44,451 nt of DNA, taken from assembly GCA_003427395.1 (NCBI GenBank), contig BFEA01000352.1, positions 17,955 through 62,405 of the forward strand, written 5' to 3'. The notes below the pieces were generated by a model, which ran no database searches, was not told the DNA's origin, and was given only the letters and a program-made list of their open reading frames with translations. This DNA comes from Chara braunii (lineage: Eukaryota; Streptophyta; Charophyceae; Charales; Characeae). Positions 20,101 through 29,700 of the stretch are shown here, in pieces (position 1 is the first letter of the stretch; every line of letters begins with the position of its first letter). Made by a program: the position numbers and the translations under genes.

Positions 20101-20590
20101 TCTCTTCACAGTGGATAGAGATGCGACGATCAAATGGAATCCACCCACTACGGTGGTCGGATTGGAACCTCACGTACTCGATTGCATATAACACCACCGG
20201 TCGAATTCAATCCGACCGCTCGTGAACATTGTCAGGTGTTCTGCCTCTGCCCAATACTACAATAGAGAAAGATGCAACACTGTCAGGTGTTCTACCTCTG
20301 CCCAGTAGAGAGAGATGCAGCGGTCGGACCGAGTTCGACCACTCTGTATGGTGTGGTCAGATCCGAATCTCACATACCGTGTTGCATAGATTACACCCTA
20401 CACTGGTCAAATTCAATCCCACCGTTTCATATGAATCGATGTTCTGTCTCTGCCCATTGGACACAGATGCAGCGATCGAATCGAACACAACCACTGTGTA
20501 CAGTGTGGTCATATTGAATCTCACATTCCCTGTTGCATAGACTATATCGTGCTATAGCGGTCGAATCAGAATCGACCGCTACATACGCCC
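20101..20590. repeat. Three diverged tandem units of about 120-160 bp
   Basis: Units begin near 20098, 20290 and 20440. Each has a CTCTGYCTCTKCCCA-like start, a GATGCRRCGRTCGAA-like word, a GTGTGGTCAGATC-like word, CTCACATTCCCTGTTGCATA or a variant, and a GGTCGAATTCAATCCGACCG-like end. A fourth partial start lies at 20239. Frames on both strands here follow the repeat and are not called as genes. Confidence 0.7.
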
Positions 20591-20836
20591 TTGGACGCCT
20601 TGAGGGTGCCACCTGAAAGTTGAACAGTCAAGGTAAATGGTGCTACCATGACAATCTTCCACGTGGAAGTTGATTCGTCGGCCACGTGGCAACAGTAGAC
20701 TTGAGGCCTTCCGATTTCCAAGCTAAACAGAACCGACGCACGCACTTGCTGCTCTCACCTCTCCTCTCCCATCTTCCCACGTCTCCTCTCCTCTCTCCAT
20801 CATTTATTCCTTTCCTACTTCCCAACTCGCAGTTAT

Positions 20837-20840
<4 letters not shown>

Positions 20841-20872
<32 letters not shown>
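20841..20872. repeat. (CT)n microsatellite
   Basis: About 16 uninterrupted CT units. Confidence 0.95.
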
Positions 20873-20879
<7 letters not shown>

Positions 20880-22073
20880 AATTATAACGAAAGTATTTGA
20901 CAAATTTGTTTGCCCTCCGGCAGGGCAGCATTCCAAGTTGAAAACTCATCACCACAGTTTTAGGACACCCGGCACACACATCGGGCAGAACCAAAATAGC
21001 GGAGGCTACACACACAGAACCTGGCACCATCAAGAATGTAACTAGTCTCATTTTCGTCGTCTATTCTGTACAACTTTGCCGATCGAAGTCTGTTCCTGTA
21101 AACTGATGGAACAGGTTCTATTCTTCCAGCCCCGGTTCTCCTACGGTAGTATACCCTGGTTCATTATTTACTAATTAATATTCCAAATATCAAAAGCATG
21201 GAGCAAAGATTCATCGACATTTCCCTGACATAGAAGCTACCCACCGTCCCCCCTCCCCTACCATTTCCGTACTGCACATATCCCCCTCTACCACTCCCCC
21301 TCCCCCTCTCACCAAACCGACTCACATTTCTCTATTTTCCAGCTCACCCCGTTTCTGCATTTCCTTGAGAAATTCACTTTGATCCTCTCCGACATTTAAT
21401 CAATCTGAAGTCTATGGCTTCCATAACTAGTCCAGAAGAACGACTTTCTCTGTGCTAAGAAACCATACAAGCACTGATATCTGTGCCCGACGTGAGTGAG
21501 AAGGAGAGAGGATAGACAAGCGTGAGAAGAGGAACTAGAAGAGGAGAGAAATCTATCAACGATGGATGAGGGAAGGGGAGTACTTAATGTGCAGGTTGAA
21601 AGAGTTCGAGGAGGGAATGCGAGTAAGAAGGAGAAAGAAGAACGGAATGAGGCAACCAATTAACTCACAAGGAAGACGTTCGCGACCAGGAACTCGTCTG
21701 AAAAGAGACGGGACAAAAAAAAAAAAAAAGCGAAAGAAGAAACGACAAGTAAAAGAGGTGCAATTGACATCTAAAGCTCGGAACGAAAAAAAACAAAAAT
21801 GATGAGGTCAACAAGCGAATACACGATGAAGAAATTAAGGAGGGGAGGACGAGGAGGATCACGAAGGCTCAGAGTAGTAGGGGGCTAAGCGCTGCCAGAG
21901 CCAGGCCATGCTCACTATGGTAGACCTTTTTCTACTGACTTGTGCTCGTGATTGCAGTGACATTCATTCACATCCAGCCGTGATTGTCGTCAAATACATC
22001 TAGTGGGAAAGAGCTCGCAAAGCGAGAACAAGGCCAAAAAGTGAGTGTTGGTGTGAGCACTATGCTGTCAATC
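20873..22073. other. No gene seen; holds a dispersed repeat
   Basis: The stretch at 21209-21280 (CATCGACATTTCCCTGACAT, AGAAGCTAC, CCCTACCATTTCCGTACTGC) recurs in inverted orientation at about 24125-24230. The remainder is purine-rich at 21480-21870 with frames that look like chance. Confidence 0.45.
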
Positions 22074-22175
22074 GTGCCGCGCGGAGAGTGACTAAGCCTA
22101 GCTTTTACAAGAAGCGAGCGGACGGTGCCGCGTGGAGAGTGAGTAAGCCTGTTTTTTACAAGAAGGCAGCGGACG
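22074..22175. repeat. 51-bp tandem duplication
   Basis: Units 22074-22124 and 22125-22175 share GTGCCGCG, GGAGAGTGA, TAAGCCT, TTTTACAAGAAG and AGCGGACG. Confidence 0.85.
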
Positions 22176-22257
22176 GAGGCGGCAGGCTAGCCGACGAAGG
22201 CACGTTGTAGCGCTCTATCATGCCTTTCGAGATTATAGACTCCGAAGGATGATGTCA

Positions 22258-22781
22258 TTAAGATATGATGGCATCTGGCACGATGACCTTAGCGGTGCCC
22301 GCCACCATGATTGTCCCGTCGCCCAGAGTCATCAAATCAATGGGCATTCCGGAGGCAGCCGTCAGTCTGTTGAGGGTCTTCAACTCCGCCACCATGTAGC
22401 TCCCACCAACAACAAGATGGAAGATCAGGATCTGAGTCATTGCGGCTATCTTGCCGTATTGTGTGTCCAATGTAGAGCTTCAATTTCTCGCTGAGCATGG
22501 CAAAGGCGCCATTGTTTCCCGCCACGTACAATGCTGATGAGAATGACATTGATTTGCAAAGCCACCAAGGCATTGTAGAACATGGACAGATCACCGAGTG
22601 CTTGACTACGGGCGAGCAACTCGAAGGCCGTGGACGAATGAGGAGGAGAAGGAGTCTATACTGGCAGGACATAAGACGCGGGTGCAGGAGTTAGCACATC
22701 AACAGTCCCTGTCAAAGCAATGAACTCTTCGGGGACCGCCATCGTGACAAGCACAGAGCGCAAAACACTCGACTGTGTCAT
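22258..22781 (-). pseudogene. Unknown protein gene, broken by one stop and two frameshifts
   Basis: On the minus strand a plausible protein runs through three frames. It starts with ATG at 22779-22781 or 22740-22742 and reads MAVPEEFIALTGTVDVLTPA to a TAG near 22656. The same frame continues with ALGDLSMFYNALVALQINVI. The next frame gives GNNGAFAMLSEKLKLYI. The third frame gives DTQYGKIAAMTQILIFHLVV, GGSYMVAELKTLNRLTAASG and MTLGDGTIMVAGTAKVIVPD. The hydrophobic and Ala/Gly pattern stays protein-like across breaks, which is the reason for the call. I recognise no family. A (GA)n run on this strand lies directly upstream. Confidence 0.45.
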
Positions 22782-22795
22782 GGCGAGCACATAAA

Positions 22796-22799
<4 letters not shown>

Positions 22800-22854
<55 letters not shown>
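22800..22854. repeat. (CT)n microsatellite
   Basis: About 27 CT units at the 5' side of the minus-strand pseudogene. Confidence 0.95.
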
Positions 22855-22857
<3 letters not shown>

Positions 22858-22873
22858 CTCGCTCTCTCCACTA

Positions 22874-22935
22874 CTGTAACACTGTCTAGCACTCAGTCTA
22901 TCTGCTGTAACACTGTCTAGCACTCAGTCTATCTG
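22874..22935. repeat. 31-bp perfect tandem duplication
   Basis: Units at 22874-22904 and 22905-22935 each start CTGTAACACTGTCTAGCACT and continue CAGTCTATCTG. Confidence 0.9.
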
Positions 22936-23046
22936 CCGGCTGGAAAAGATGAAGGGCAACCTCGCAGATGAAGGACGAAGCTGACACTCTTTCTTCAACC
23001 AAGGCCGGAGTATGGAAGAGACAGAAAATGAGGACAGAAAGGTCGT

Positions 23047-23052
<6 letters not shown>

Positions 23053-23085
<33 letters not shown>

Positions 23086-23539
23086 AAAAAGGCTTATTCT
23101 TTAAGCCCAACCAATTCAATTACCTGTAAAATCTGGCCAGCACGGCATTTCAGGCCTTTTTTATTGTCATTATAGTATTACGGGGAACCCCGTAGCAGCC
23201 ACATCCGTGCTCAAGCCTCCAACGAGGGAACATGCGGGAGCTGCACCCACCAGGAGGTGCGATACCTGCTACAGCAGGTGTGCGATACCGGCCAGGGGTC
23301 AGCTGGTAGCATCAGGACCGAGCTTCTTCGATGGGCCAGTCACTGTGCCTCCCCTCCGGTCCCCTCCCCCTGTGAACATGAGCAGTCTCTGCTCAATGCT
23401 ACTCGGGGGGACCAACGGCATATCTGTAGGTGGCGGGCGCCAAGCTTGCCCAGGAAGGTACATGAGGCCAATGGGGATTGAACCCAAGACCTCCTGAATG
23501 CCACTTGCGTGCCATACCAACTGAGCTAGGCCGCTGGAT
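23053..23539 (-). mobile_element. tRNA-derived SINE, full-length, copy 1
   Basis: On the minus strand the element starts ATCCAGCGGCCTAGCTCAGT, with an A box (TAGCTCAGTTGGTA) and a B box (GGGTTCAATCCC), and ends in a poly(A) that appears as T residues at 23048-23077. It is flanked by perfect 13-bp direct repeats AGGTCGTGTTTTT at 23040-23052 and 23540-23552, the target-site duplication. The tRNA-like head has no matching 3' acceptor strand, so it is a SINE head and not a tRNA gene. The 3' half differs from copy 3. Confidence 0.85.
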
Positions 23540-23623
23540 AGGTCGTGTTTTTCAGGGCTCGCTGTTTTTCCAAGAAAGAACTGTTATTCTTATTTATACA
23601 GAAGGATTTTTCTTGAAATACAG

Positions 23624-23680
23624 ACCGGGGTTCGAATCCGGATGAGTGACATACAATAACTCTGAGAAAAAAAAGAAGAA
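23624..23680 (+). repeat. B-box fragment with A-rich tail
   Basis: GGTTCGAATCCGG at 23629-23641 is a perfect B-box type word and is followed by an A/G-rich stretch. No A box is seen upstream. It may be a small tRNA-related fragment. Confidence 0.25.
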
Positions 23681-23703
23681 AGGAAAGGACTCTGCTCATG
23701 ATT

Positions 23704-24440
23704 CAGGGCGTACTCACACGAGCATTATCTCAAATGTATTTAACCTCCTTTACGACCGCGCCTGGATGTATGTGACCCGTCCAAAATAGTAAACAGTCTC
23801 AGAGTCTCTTCGACATGCACAAAAGACAAAAATCATGGCGGTGTATCTTTCCATATTCTACAGGAAGATTCACTCTCGCTTTGCACATTTCGAGAGTAGT
23901 GCAGCGAGCCCCTCAATTGTGAGTATGCCCTCACCCAACGTGAACAGCGAACCTCTCACCAAATGCACAAAAGACAAAACTGTAGGTGGCGCATCTTTCC
24001 ATGTTCTAGCGGAAGTTCCGTTCTCATTTTGTAAATTTGGCGAGTAGTGCGGAGAGGCAGAAAGTTTGCTGTTCAGGTAGGGTAGTATCATTCCTTTTTT
24101 ATGTTGGACCGTTCCGTGGGGCCGTTCCGTGGATGTAGCTTCTATTTCAGGGAAATGTCGATGGTAGGCGACACAGTGTGCCTCAGGTTGAGGGAGATTC
24201 GTGCAGTACGGAGATGGTAGGGGCACTAAACAGATGCAAGTCTCATATGTCTGCTATTCCATTGTTGCTATTCGATTGTTCCGAAGGGCAATCATTATTT
24301 TTTTTTGTTGCCGCCCAAGCTCTCGCTGGGGCACTACTATAATGATCTGAGTGCGTACTCAAACTAGCTATATCTTACAATCTGTGTCTGACTGCATTTA
24401 CGTCCAAGTAAGAAAGATGTCCTAGTGTGAGTATGCCCTG
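23704..24440. mobile_element. Cluster of small inverted-repeat (MITE-like) elements
   Basis: CAGGGCGTACTCACAC at 23704-23719 and GTGTGAGTATGCCCTG at 24425-24440 are inverted repeats with one mismatch. Further copies of the same end occur inside: GTGAGTATGCCCTC near 23920 and GTGCGTACTCAAAC near 24349, so several short elements are nested. A second foldback motif (CTCACCAAATGCA near 23955, TGTAAATTTGGCGAG near 24032) encloses about 90 bp. The CAGGG ends recall hAT elements, but I found no 8-bp duplication. Confidence 0.45.
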
Positions 24441-24993
24441 AACCCTTTCACAGGTTTCAGTTCAGAATGTGTCGTTAAAAAAGAGTAAAAAAAGAAAAGA
24501 GCATACTCACCTTTCTTTGCAGTCAAACTTCTCTGACACCAAGCTTAGGAAGAACAATGCCCTTCAGATCTTCTTTGCAGCTCCTCAATCACGGATGGCC
24601 ATATGCGACAATGCAGGCAAAATGACAAGAACCATTCTGACTTCCTGTGCACCTCCTCCTCCAACCAGATCAGCTCCTCCTCTGCGCATGCGACAACGGA
24701 AGAGCTAACGCACCCAAACAGCATGGTCCGCCCGTCTTCATTCCGACCCGCTGATGGCCTTGGCGCGCTGCAGAAGACACACTATCGCAGCACTACCAGT
24801 ACCGGAGCGTCTGGGACTGACGAGAGCAAGGACAGCGCAGCTCAGAACACAGCGCCGCGCCAAATACATTTGGAACTCTTCCGCAGAAAGCGGCAGAATG
24901 CACCCACTATAATACGGGCCTCGCCACACCACCGTAGTTACAAAAAAAGTATGAACGCATCGTCCGCAGAAAGCGGCAAGATGCATCTTCGAA

Positions 24994-25026
<33 letters not shown>

Positions 25027-25080
25027 CTTCTACACTCTTCTCTCAACTTCTGTTTTTTTTGCCTTCCATTACCTACTCCT
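24441..25080. other. No gene seen; partial duplications and a poly(T)
   Basis: The phrase CCGCAGAAAGCGGCA with following GATGCA occurs at about 24882 and 24967, 85 bases apart. The TIR-like ACGGGCCTCGCCACACCA at 24923 resembles the end of the element at 30406. T residues fill 24997-25026. Confidence 0.45.
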
Positions 25081-25109
25081 AAGACTATCTAGAGGGGACC
25101 CCTGCAAGC

Positions 25110-25497
25110 ATAGTTTTCCCCTCTCTGTGAAGGGGAGATTTCATGTTGCCCCTTGCCCCTAATGGTTAGGGTATAGGGTTGGGGCCGCCAGTGGGGGTCT
25201 GGCTAACACACAGACCGAGACCTGCCAGTAGCTGTGCCTCCCTTTCTCATCGTCCCCCACCCTTCATCGAGTAGCAGCAGAGGCTATGGCCAACACTCTC
25301 CCACACACCACACACAACCCACTCGCGCTCACACTCACACCCGTGTTGGTCATAGACCCCGCTAATACCGATCAGGGGTATCCAGAGGACTATCACAGTC
25401 CGTTGGCACTAAGTGCGCCGCAGGCGACCATGGGGCTTGAACCCACAACCTCCTGAATGCCACTTGCATGCCTAACCAACTGAGCTAGGCCGCTGGG
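25110..25497 (-). mobile_element. tRNA-derived SINE, copy 2
   Basis: The minus strand begins CCCAGCGGCCTAGCTCAGTT and has an A box, then GGAGGTTGTGGGTTCAAGCCC as B box, matching copy 1 for about 65 bases. The body is diverged. The 3' boundary is unclear; the poly(T) at 24997-25026 may be its tail, with the piece between belonging to it or to a later insertion. Confidence 0.65.
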
Positions 25498-25720
25498 TCA
25501 TCTGCAAGTAAATTTTTCGGCATTCCTTTTTCTCTCGGAAGCTTTTCTTTTTTTTTGACAATATTTTTTCGTTTAGTCTCTTTTCATATTTGCTCAGTGG
25601 CGGGGTAATGGTGGCGGAATGGTACACAACGTGAACGAAACTGTGATATTTTCTGGGAAAACAATAACCGCAGAATTTTTTTCCCTTTTTTTTTTAACTA
25701 CGCAGGCAAATTAGAATAGC
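25498..25720. other. No gene seen
   Basis: T-rich sequence between two SINE copies. It ends with AAATTAGAATAGC, the left target duplication of the next SINE. Confidence 0.4.
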
Positions 25721-26256
25721 GGGTTGGTTATATCCAGCGGCCTAGCTCAGTTGGTAAGGCACGGAAGTGGCACTCAGAAGGTCTTGGGTTCAATCCCCAT
25801 TCCCCTCACGTACCTCTTCCTGGGCATGTTTAGCGCCCCCCACCTAGAGATAGCCCGTTGGTCCACCCAATTGGCATTAAAAAGCAGTCTCTGCTGATGC
25901 TCATAGGGGAAGGGGTAATTGGGGAGGCACAGCGAGTGGCCACTCAGATGATGCTCGGTCCCTTTGCTACCGGCTATCCCCTGGCCGGTGTCCCCAATTG
26001 GGGGCTCCCTGAAGGCAATAAGGCCACCCTGGGATGAAAAACGCCACCCGGTGTCAGATCAGACGCAAGATTGAATATACCTGGGATGGTTAGTCCGATG
26101 ATAATACCTCAAGGCCATCTCCCTTTTTTTTTTTTTTTAAATAAAAATAAAAAGCAGGTTGGATCCGCCCGAAGGTCGGTAGCCTAAACCGTATTTGTTC
26201 ATGTAGGCCGTAGACTCGAGGGAGATGCTAACCTTCTCTCGGCTCAACCAACATGT
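25721..26256 (+). mobile_element. tRNA-derived SINE, copy 3, flanked by 13-bp duplications
   Basis: The tRNA-like head (AGCGGCCTAGCTCAGTTGGT at 25736, B box GGGTTCAATCCCC) is followed by a body ending CCTCAAGGCC, a T run and an A-rich AAATAAAAATAAAAAG tail near 26140. Perfect AAATTAGAATAGC repeats lie at 25708-25720 and 26257-26269 and look like a target-site duplication. They enclose about 100 bp beyond the A-rich tail, so either the family has a longer 3' part or two insertions are combined. A second, imperfect pair (AGCGGGTTGG 25718, AGCAGGTTGG 26153) also fits. Confidence 0.8.
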
Positions 26257-26321
26257 AAATTAGAATAGCAAAGAAGCAAAGGCGAAAAAAAAAAAAGAAT
26301 AGGGAAGAATAGTGGGGCGCG

Positions 26322-26530
26322 TTCACACCACTCACCAAATGTGAAGAAGACCCTGATTATGGAGTGTATGTGTCCACGTTTTACGAGGAGATTCATTCTC
26401 ATTTACACATTTGGTGCGGTCGGCCTCCGCGCACCTGTTCTCAAAAGTAGCGGACGCATCTTGCCCTGGAACACGGTGAGATCCACCCGGCATTATTTGG
26501 GTCTGTTTCATATTTGGTAAGTGGTGTGAA
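26322..26530. mobile_element. 209-bp MITE with 22-bp terminal inverted repeats
   Basis: Left end TTCACACCACTCACCAAATG (26322 on) and right end CATATTTGGTAAGTGGTGTGAA (26509-26530) are inverted repeats with two mismatches over 22 bases. The inner word CATTCTCATTTACACATTTGG (near 26393) again pairs with the left end, giving a second foldback. Similar sequences lie at 23813-23900, 23955-24045, 27318-27435 and 29088-29190, so this is a dispersed family. No target duplication is obvious. Confidence 0.65.
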
Positions 26531-26963
26531 GACGACCCTAAATCCAAGATAGGGAGACGCTGCTGTGTTTTTTTTTTACCTTGCACCCACTAAACGGATG
26601 AGGTAGGGGACAGAGGAACAAGTACATAGCAGTTACTATCTGGCGCCGTGTATGAGGTGAAGAGATTCCCTGCCCTGCCCCTGCCCAGTCAATCCCAGTC
26701 CAATCCCACAACCTGTGTGTCTTCTGAATGGACAGAGTTGCTGTATTCTCAGTATCCTGCTTGGTCAATCCCCTGGTGTCCAGGGTAATCAATGCCAGCA
26801 GGACTTGCCTTCTTGTTTCTTCTGATCANATTGTATCACATTGTATCTGGGACGCTGNACCCGTTTTCCAGCAGGTGATGCTCCCCACCAATAGATGGAG
26901 CCTCTCCCCGTGTGGTAGTGGTGTCTGCTCTTATCAGCACCACTATCACCGGCACGACTGTTC

Positions 26964-26967
<4 letters not shown>
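26531..26967. other. No gene seen
   Basis: Mixed sequence with two N calls. No conserved frame. Confidence 0.4.

Positions 26968-26994
<27 letters not shown>
26968..26994. repeat. Poly(A) run
   Basis: 27 consecutive A residues, probably an old retroposon tail. Confidence 0.9.
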
Positions 26995-26997
<3 letters not shown>

Positions 26998-27185
26998 TGA
27001 GGATGTCCGCCCGTAAAACACAGTCCCAGTCGACATAATCGGTAACCTTTTCACATTGGGAAACCGAAACGGCTACTGTCTTCCCCCGAACACAACGCAA
27101 CCTCATTTTGGCTGTATCTGGCCGGAAATATAGCTTGTAAACATTCATTTTTAGGGTGCGTTATATTCGGGTGAAGACTGTAGTG

Positions 27186-27301
27186 ACATCCAAGAAACGG
27201 CCAGCAGAACCAGCGGGCCAGCCACGTCCCACGGAGAGCAACTGTTTTTCCTTTTTTTTCATAATATATTAAATATACATATATAGCCGTTTCTTGGATG
27301 T
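27186..27301. repeat. 16-bp perfect inverted repeat
   Basis: ACATCCAAGAAACGGC at 27186-27201 pairs perfectly with GCCGTTTCTTGGATGT at 27286-27301 across an 84-base loop containing a T run. Confidence 0.75.
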
Positions 27302-27317
27302 GGGCCGTCGCCAGATC

Positions 27318-27435
27318 ATTTCCAAATGTAAGGAGGACCCAAATTATAGTGGGTTCATCCATCCACATTCAACCGACAGATCCATTCTCTTTTTGCACAT
27401 TTAGTGAGAGATGCGGTCGGCCCCCATTCCTAATT
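27318..27435. repeat. Diverged copy of the CACCAAATGTG foldback family
   Basis: CATTTCCAAATGTAAGGAGG, CATTCTCTTTTTGCACATTT and GATGCGGTCGGCC follow the same order as in the MITE at 26322. Confidence 0.5.
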
Positions 27436-27601
27436 CTCGAAATGGCGGACGCACCTTCAGCTGGAACGTGGGGAAATTTCCGGTCGAACATTGGAAGCCA
27501 TCCATTCGCATCAGAGCTGTTGCTCCGCGTGGGGGGAAATACTGAAGAAAAAAACAAAAGATTTGGCGGTTCAGAAATTATTCGCGCCAAGGGAATGGTC
27601 C

Positions 27602-27700
27602 AANAAANANACTGGCTCTTCCTTTGGGAAAAANAANAANAANAAANAAAAAAGGCTCTGGAAAGCTGTGAAAACCAAAAAAAAAAAAAAAAAAAAAAAG
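27602..27700. repeat. A-rich low-complexity run with N calls
   Basis: Two A-rich runs (27634-27655 with N calls, and 27678-27700) flank the word GCTGTGAAAAC, which is repeated on both sides of the second run. Confidence 0.8.
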
Positions 27701-27899
27701 CTGTGAAAACATTCTTGGACCGCCGAAGTGGCACGATACCTATTGTTGGACGGCATATGCGGCCGGGGGCAAACGTGGACAGCACTATTGGCTCATTCGG
27801 CCATTCAGTAGAATGCAGTCCTTCGGGATGTGCTGAGGTCCCATTTTCGCTGTGGTCAAGCTGGCGAGCTGCAGTGCGTTGGTGTGCCATCGTCTCACG

Positions 27900-28379
27900 T
27901 TCACATAGGTAAGCATGCTTGCAAAGTTGACATGTTTATCATATTTGTTGACGTCTACATTTATTCATCTCATTCACAGAGTACGGATGCTTGCAAGGTT
28001 TGTCATATTTGTTGCCATCAACATGTATTCAGTGCACAGTAGAGATGGGCCATGTTTATCATATTCGTTGACATCTACATTTATTCACTTCGTTCACATA
28101 GTAAGGATGCTTGCAAGGTTTATCATATTTGTTGCCGTCAACATGTATTCAGTGCACAGTCGAGATGGGCTTAGGTCGCATTTTTGGATGTGGTCGAGCC
28201 GGGGAGCTCCAGTGCGATGGTGCGTTCACATAGGTAGGCATGTTTGCAAAGCTGCGATGTTTATCATATTTGTTGGCATCTGCAGTTATTCAGTGCACTT
28301 CACACAGGGAAGAAGGTTTATTGTTTTTGTTGACATCAACATTTATTTAGTGCAGGGCAGAGCAGCCAGCTACAAATAG
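27900..28379. repeat. Tandem repeat, about 120-bp higher-order unit
   Basis: Units starting near 27935 and 28056 share GGATGCTTGCAAGGTTTRTC, ATATTTGTTGCC, TCAACATGTATTCAGTGCAC, GAGATGGGC and GTTGACRTCTACATTTATTC. A degenerate third unit runs to about 28350. Inside each unit, two roughly 60-bp halves are related (TTTATCATATTTGTTG in both). One frame stays open through the array (27915-28379) because the units keep phase; I do not regard it as a gene. Confidence 0.8.
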
Positions 28380-28546
28380 ACAAGTGTTTTTGTTTTTTTT
28401 TCCCCTTTTGGTCCTATGCCAGAACGGCAGAATTCAATTTGACCTCTCATCAAGCTGTCGACCGCTTGCCAAAGCTGCCGAAGAACTTGATTACACCACT
28501 TGCCAGAGCCGTCAAATCCGATTCGACCGCCCCAATGGGAGTAATT

Positions 28547-28745
28547 TTTTTTATTTTTTATTTTTGGCCTTGAGGTATTATCATCGGACTAACCAGGCCA
28601 GGTAAATTCAATCTTGTGTCTAATCTGACACCGGGTGGCCTTTTCAGACCAGGGTGGCCTGATAGCCTTCAGGGAACCCCCACTGGGGGACACCAACCAC
28701 AGGACAGCCCGTAGCAGAGGGACCGAGCATCATCTGAGTAGTCAG
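28547..28745 (-). mobile_element. tRNA-derived SINE, copy 4, head missing
   Basis: The minus strand matches the 3' half of copy 3: CCGAGCATCATCTGAGT, GGGTGGCCT, CTGACACCGGGTGGC and CCTTGAGGTATTATCATCGG on the plus strand are its reverse complement. The T/A-rich tail lies at 28547-28565. The tRNA-like head is absent, so this copy is 5'-truncated. Confidence 0.8.
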
Positions 28746-28826
28746 TGGTAATCTCAACCTCCCCTGCCTTTAATTTAAAATTTGGATGTTGTGAACAAGA
28801 AGTGTTGGCTGTTTTTTTTTTTTTTT

Positions 28827-29700
28827 TTGAAGTACAACATGGAAGCCGTCGAACCAGATTCGACAGTACCCCCAGCGCTGTCGTTGCACTGAGTCAGTCA
28901 GTACTTTTTTTTTTTACCTCTTTTTTTTTTTGGGGGGGGGGGGAATACATCATCCCTGCATGTTTGCTGTTATGTTATTTTTTTACGTTGAACCACAACA
29001 CCAAAACCATCGAATCGGATTCAGCGGTACTGCTGGCTCTGTTGTTGCACTGAGACAGTAAGGTACTTTGGGCCTGGCTCTAGTTGCTCACCATATGCAC
29101 TAAAGACAAAAAATATGTTGGTGTATGTTTCCATGTTCTGGCGGAAAATTCATGTTCATTTTGCACTTTTGCTGAGTAGTGGAGAGAGCCTGAGACCCTT
29201 TCTCTGGCTTTGGACCTCGTCCGTGCACGCAATCAAACCAGCTCCCTCAGCCTCAAGAGCCGATGTTCTAGGACCCAGCCTCAGCCATGGCATGGTCTAC
29301 AATGTGGAACCATACGGTTGATATCCACCTCGCCCCTGCATAGCTGTAGTGTCCTTACCGGACTGCAAGCACACACACAACCCCACGCAGGCGCATATCG
29401 CACAATAGCTGCATGGAGCACATGACTCCAATTTTGAAGCACAACACAGGAGCTGTAGAATCCGATTCAACGGTGTTGCCAGCTCTGTTGTTGCCCTGAG
29501 TCAGTCAGTATTTTCTCCCGCTTTGGACCTCATCCGTGCATGCACAAGTCTTAGAGAGTTTTTGCCTATTTTTCTGTTAAAGCACTGCACCGAACCCGTT
29601 TAATCAGATCTGACAGTACTGCCAGCTCTGTTGTTGCACTCAGTCAATCGGTACTTTCTTTGCCTTGGGACCTCATCCATGAACGCGCGGAATCGAACAG
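28827..29700. repeat. Four copies of a roughly 85-110-bp repeat, interspersed
   Basis: Copies near 28827, 28985, 29432 and 29576 share a GAAGYACAACAC-like start, TCCGATTCAACGGTRTTGCC-like words, CAGCTCTGTTGTTGCACTGA and GTCAGTCAGTACTTT. The two later ones continue into a GACCTCATCC(A/G)TG segment also found alone near 29213. The foldback-family copy at 29088-29190 interrupts the series. T and G runs lie at 28803-28960. Confidence 0.75.

Noticed and set aside
19775-20540. Frames of about 100-140 codons on both strands
   Set aside because: They are carried by tandem repeats and change frame between units.
24603-25082. 159-codon frame
   Set aside because: It crosses a 30-base T run and partial duplications and shows no conserved feature.
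25732-25800. tRNA gene candidate (A and B boxes present)
   Set aside because: The 5' strand GCGGCCT has no complementary 3' acceptor strand, the anticodon arm does not fold well, and the same head recurs at 23.5 and 25.5 kb in SINE copies.
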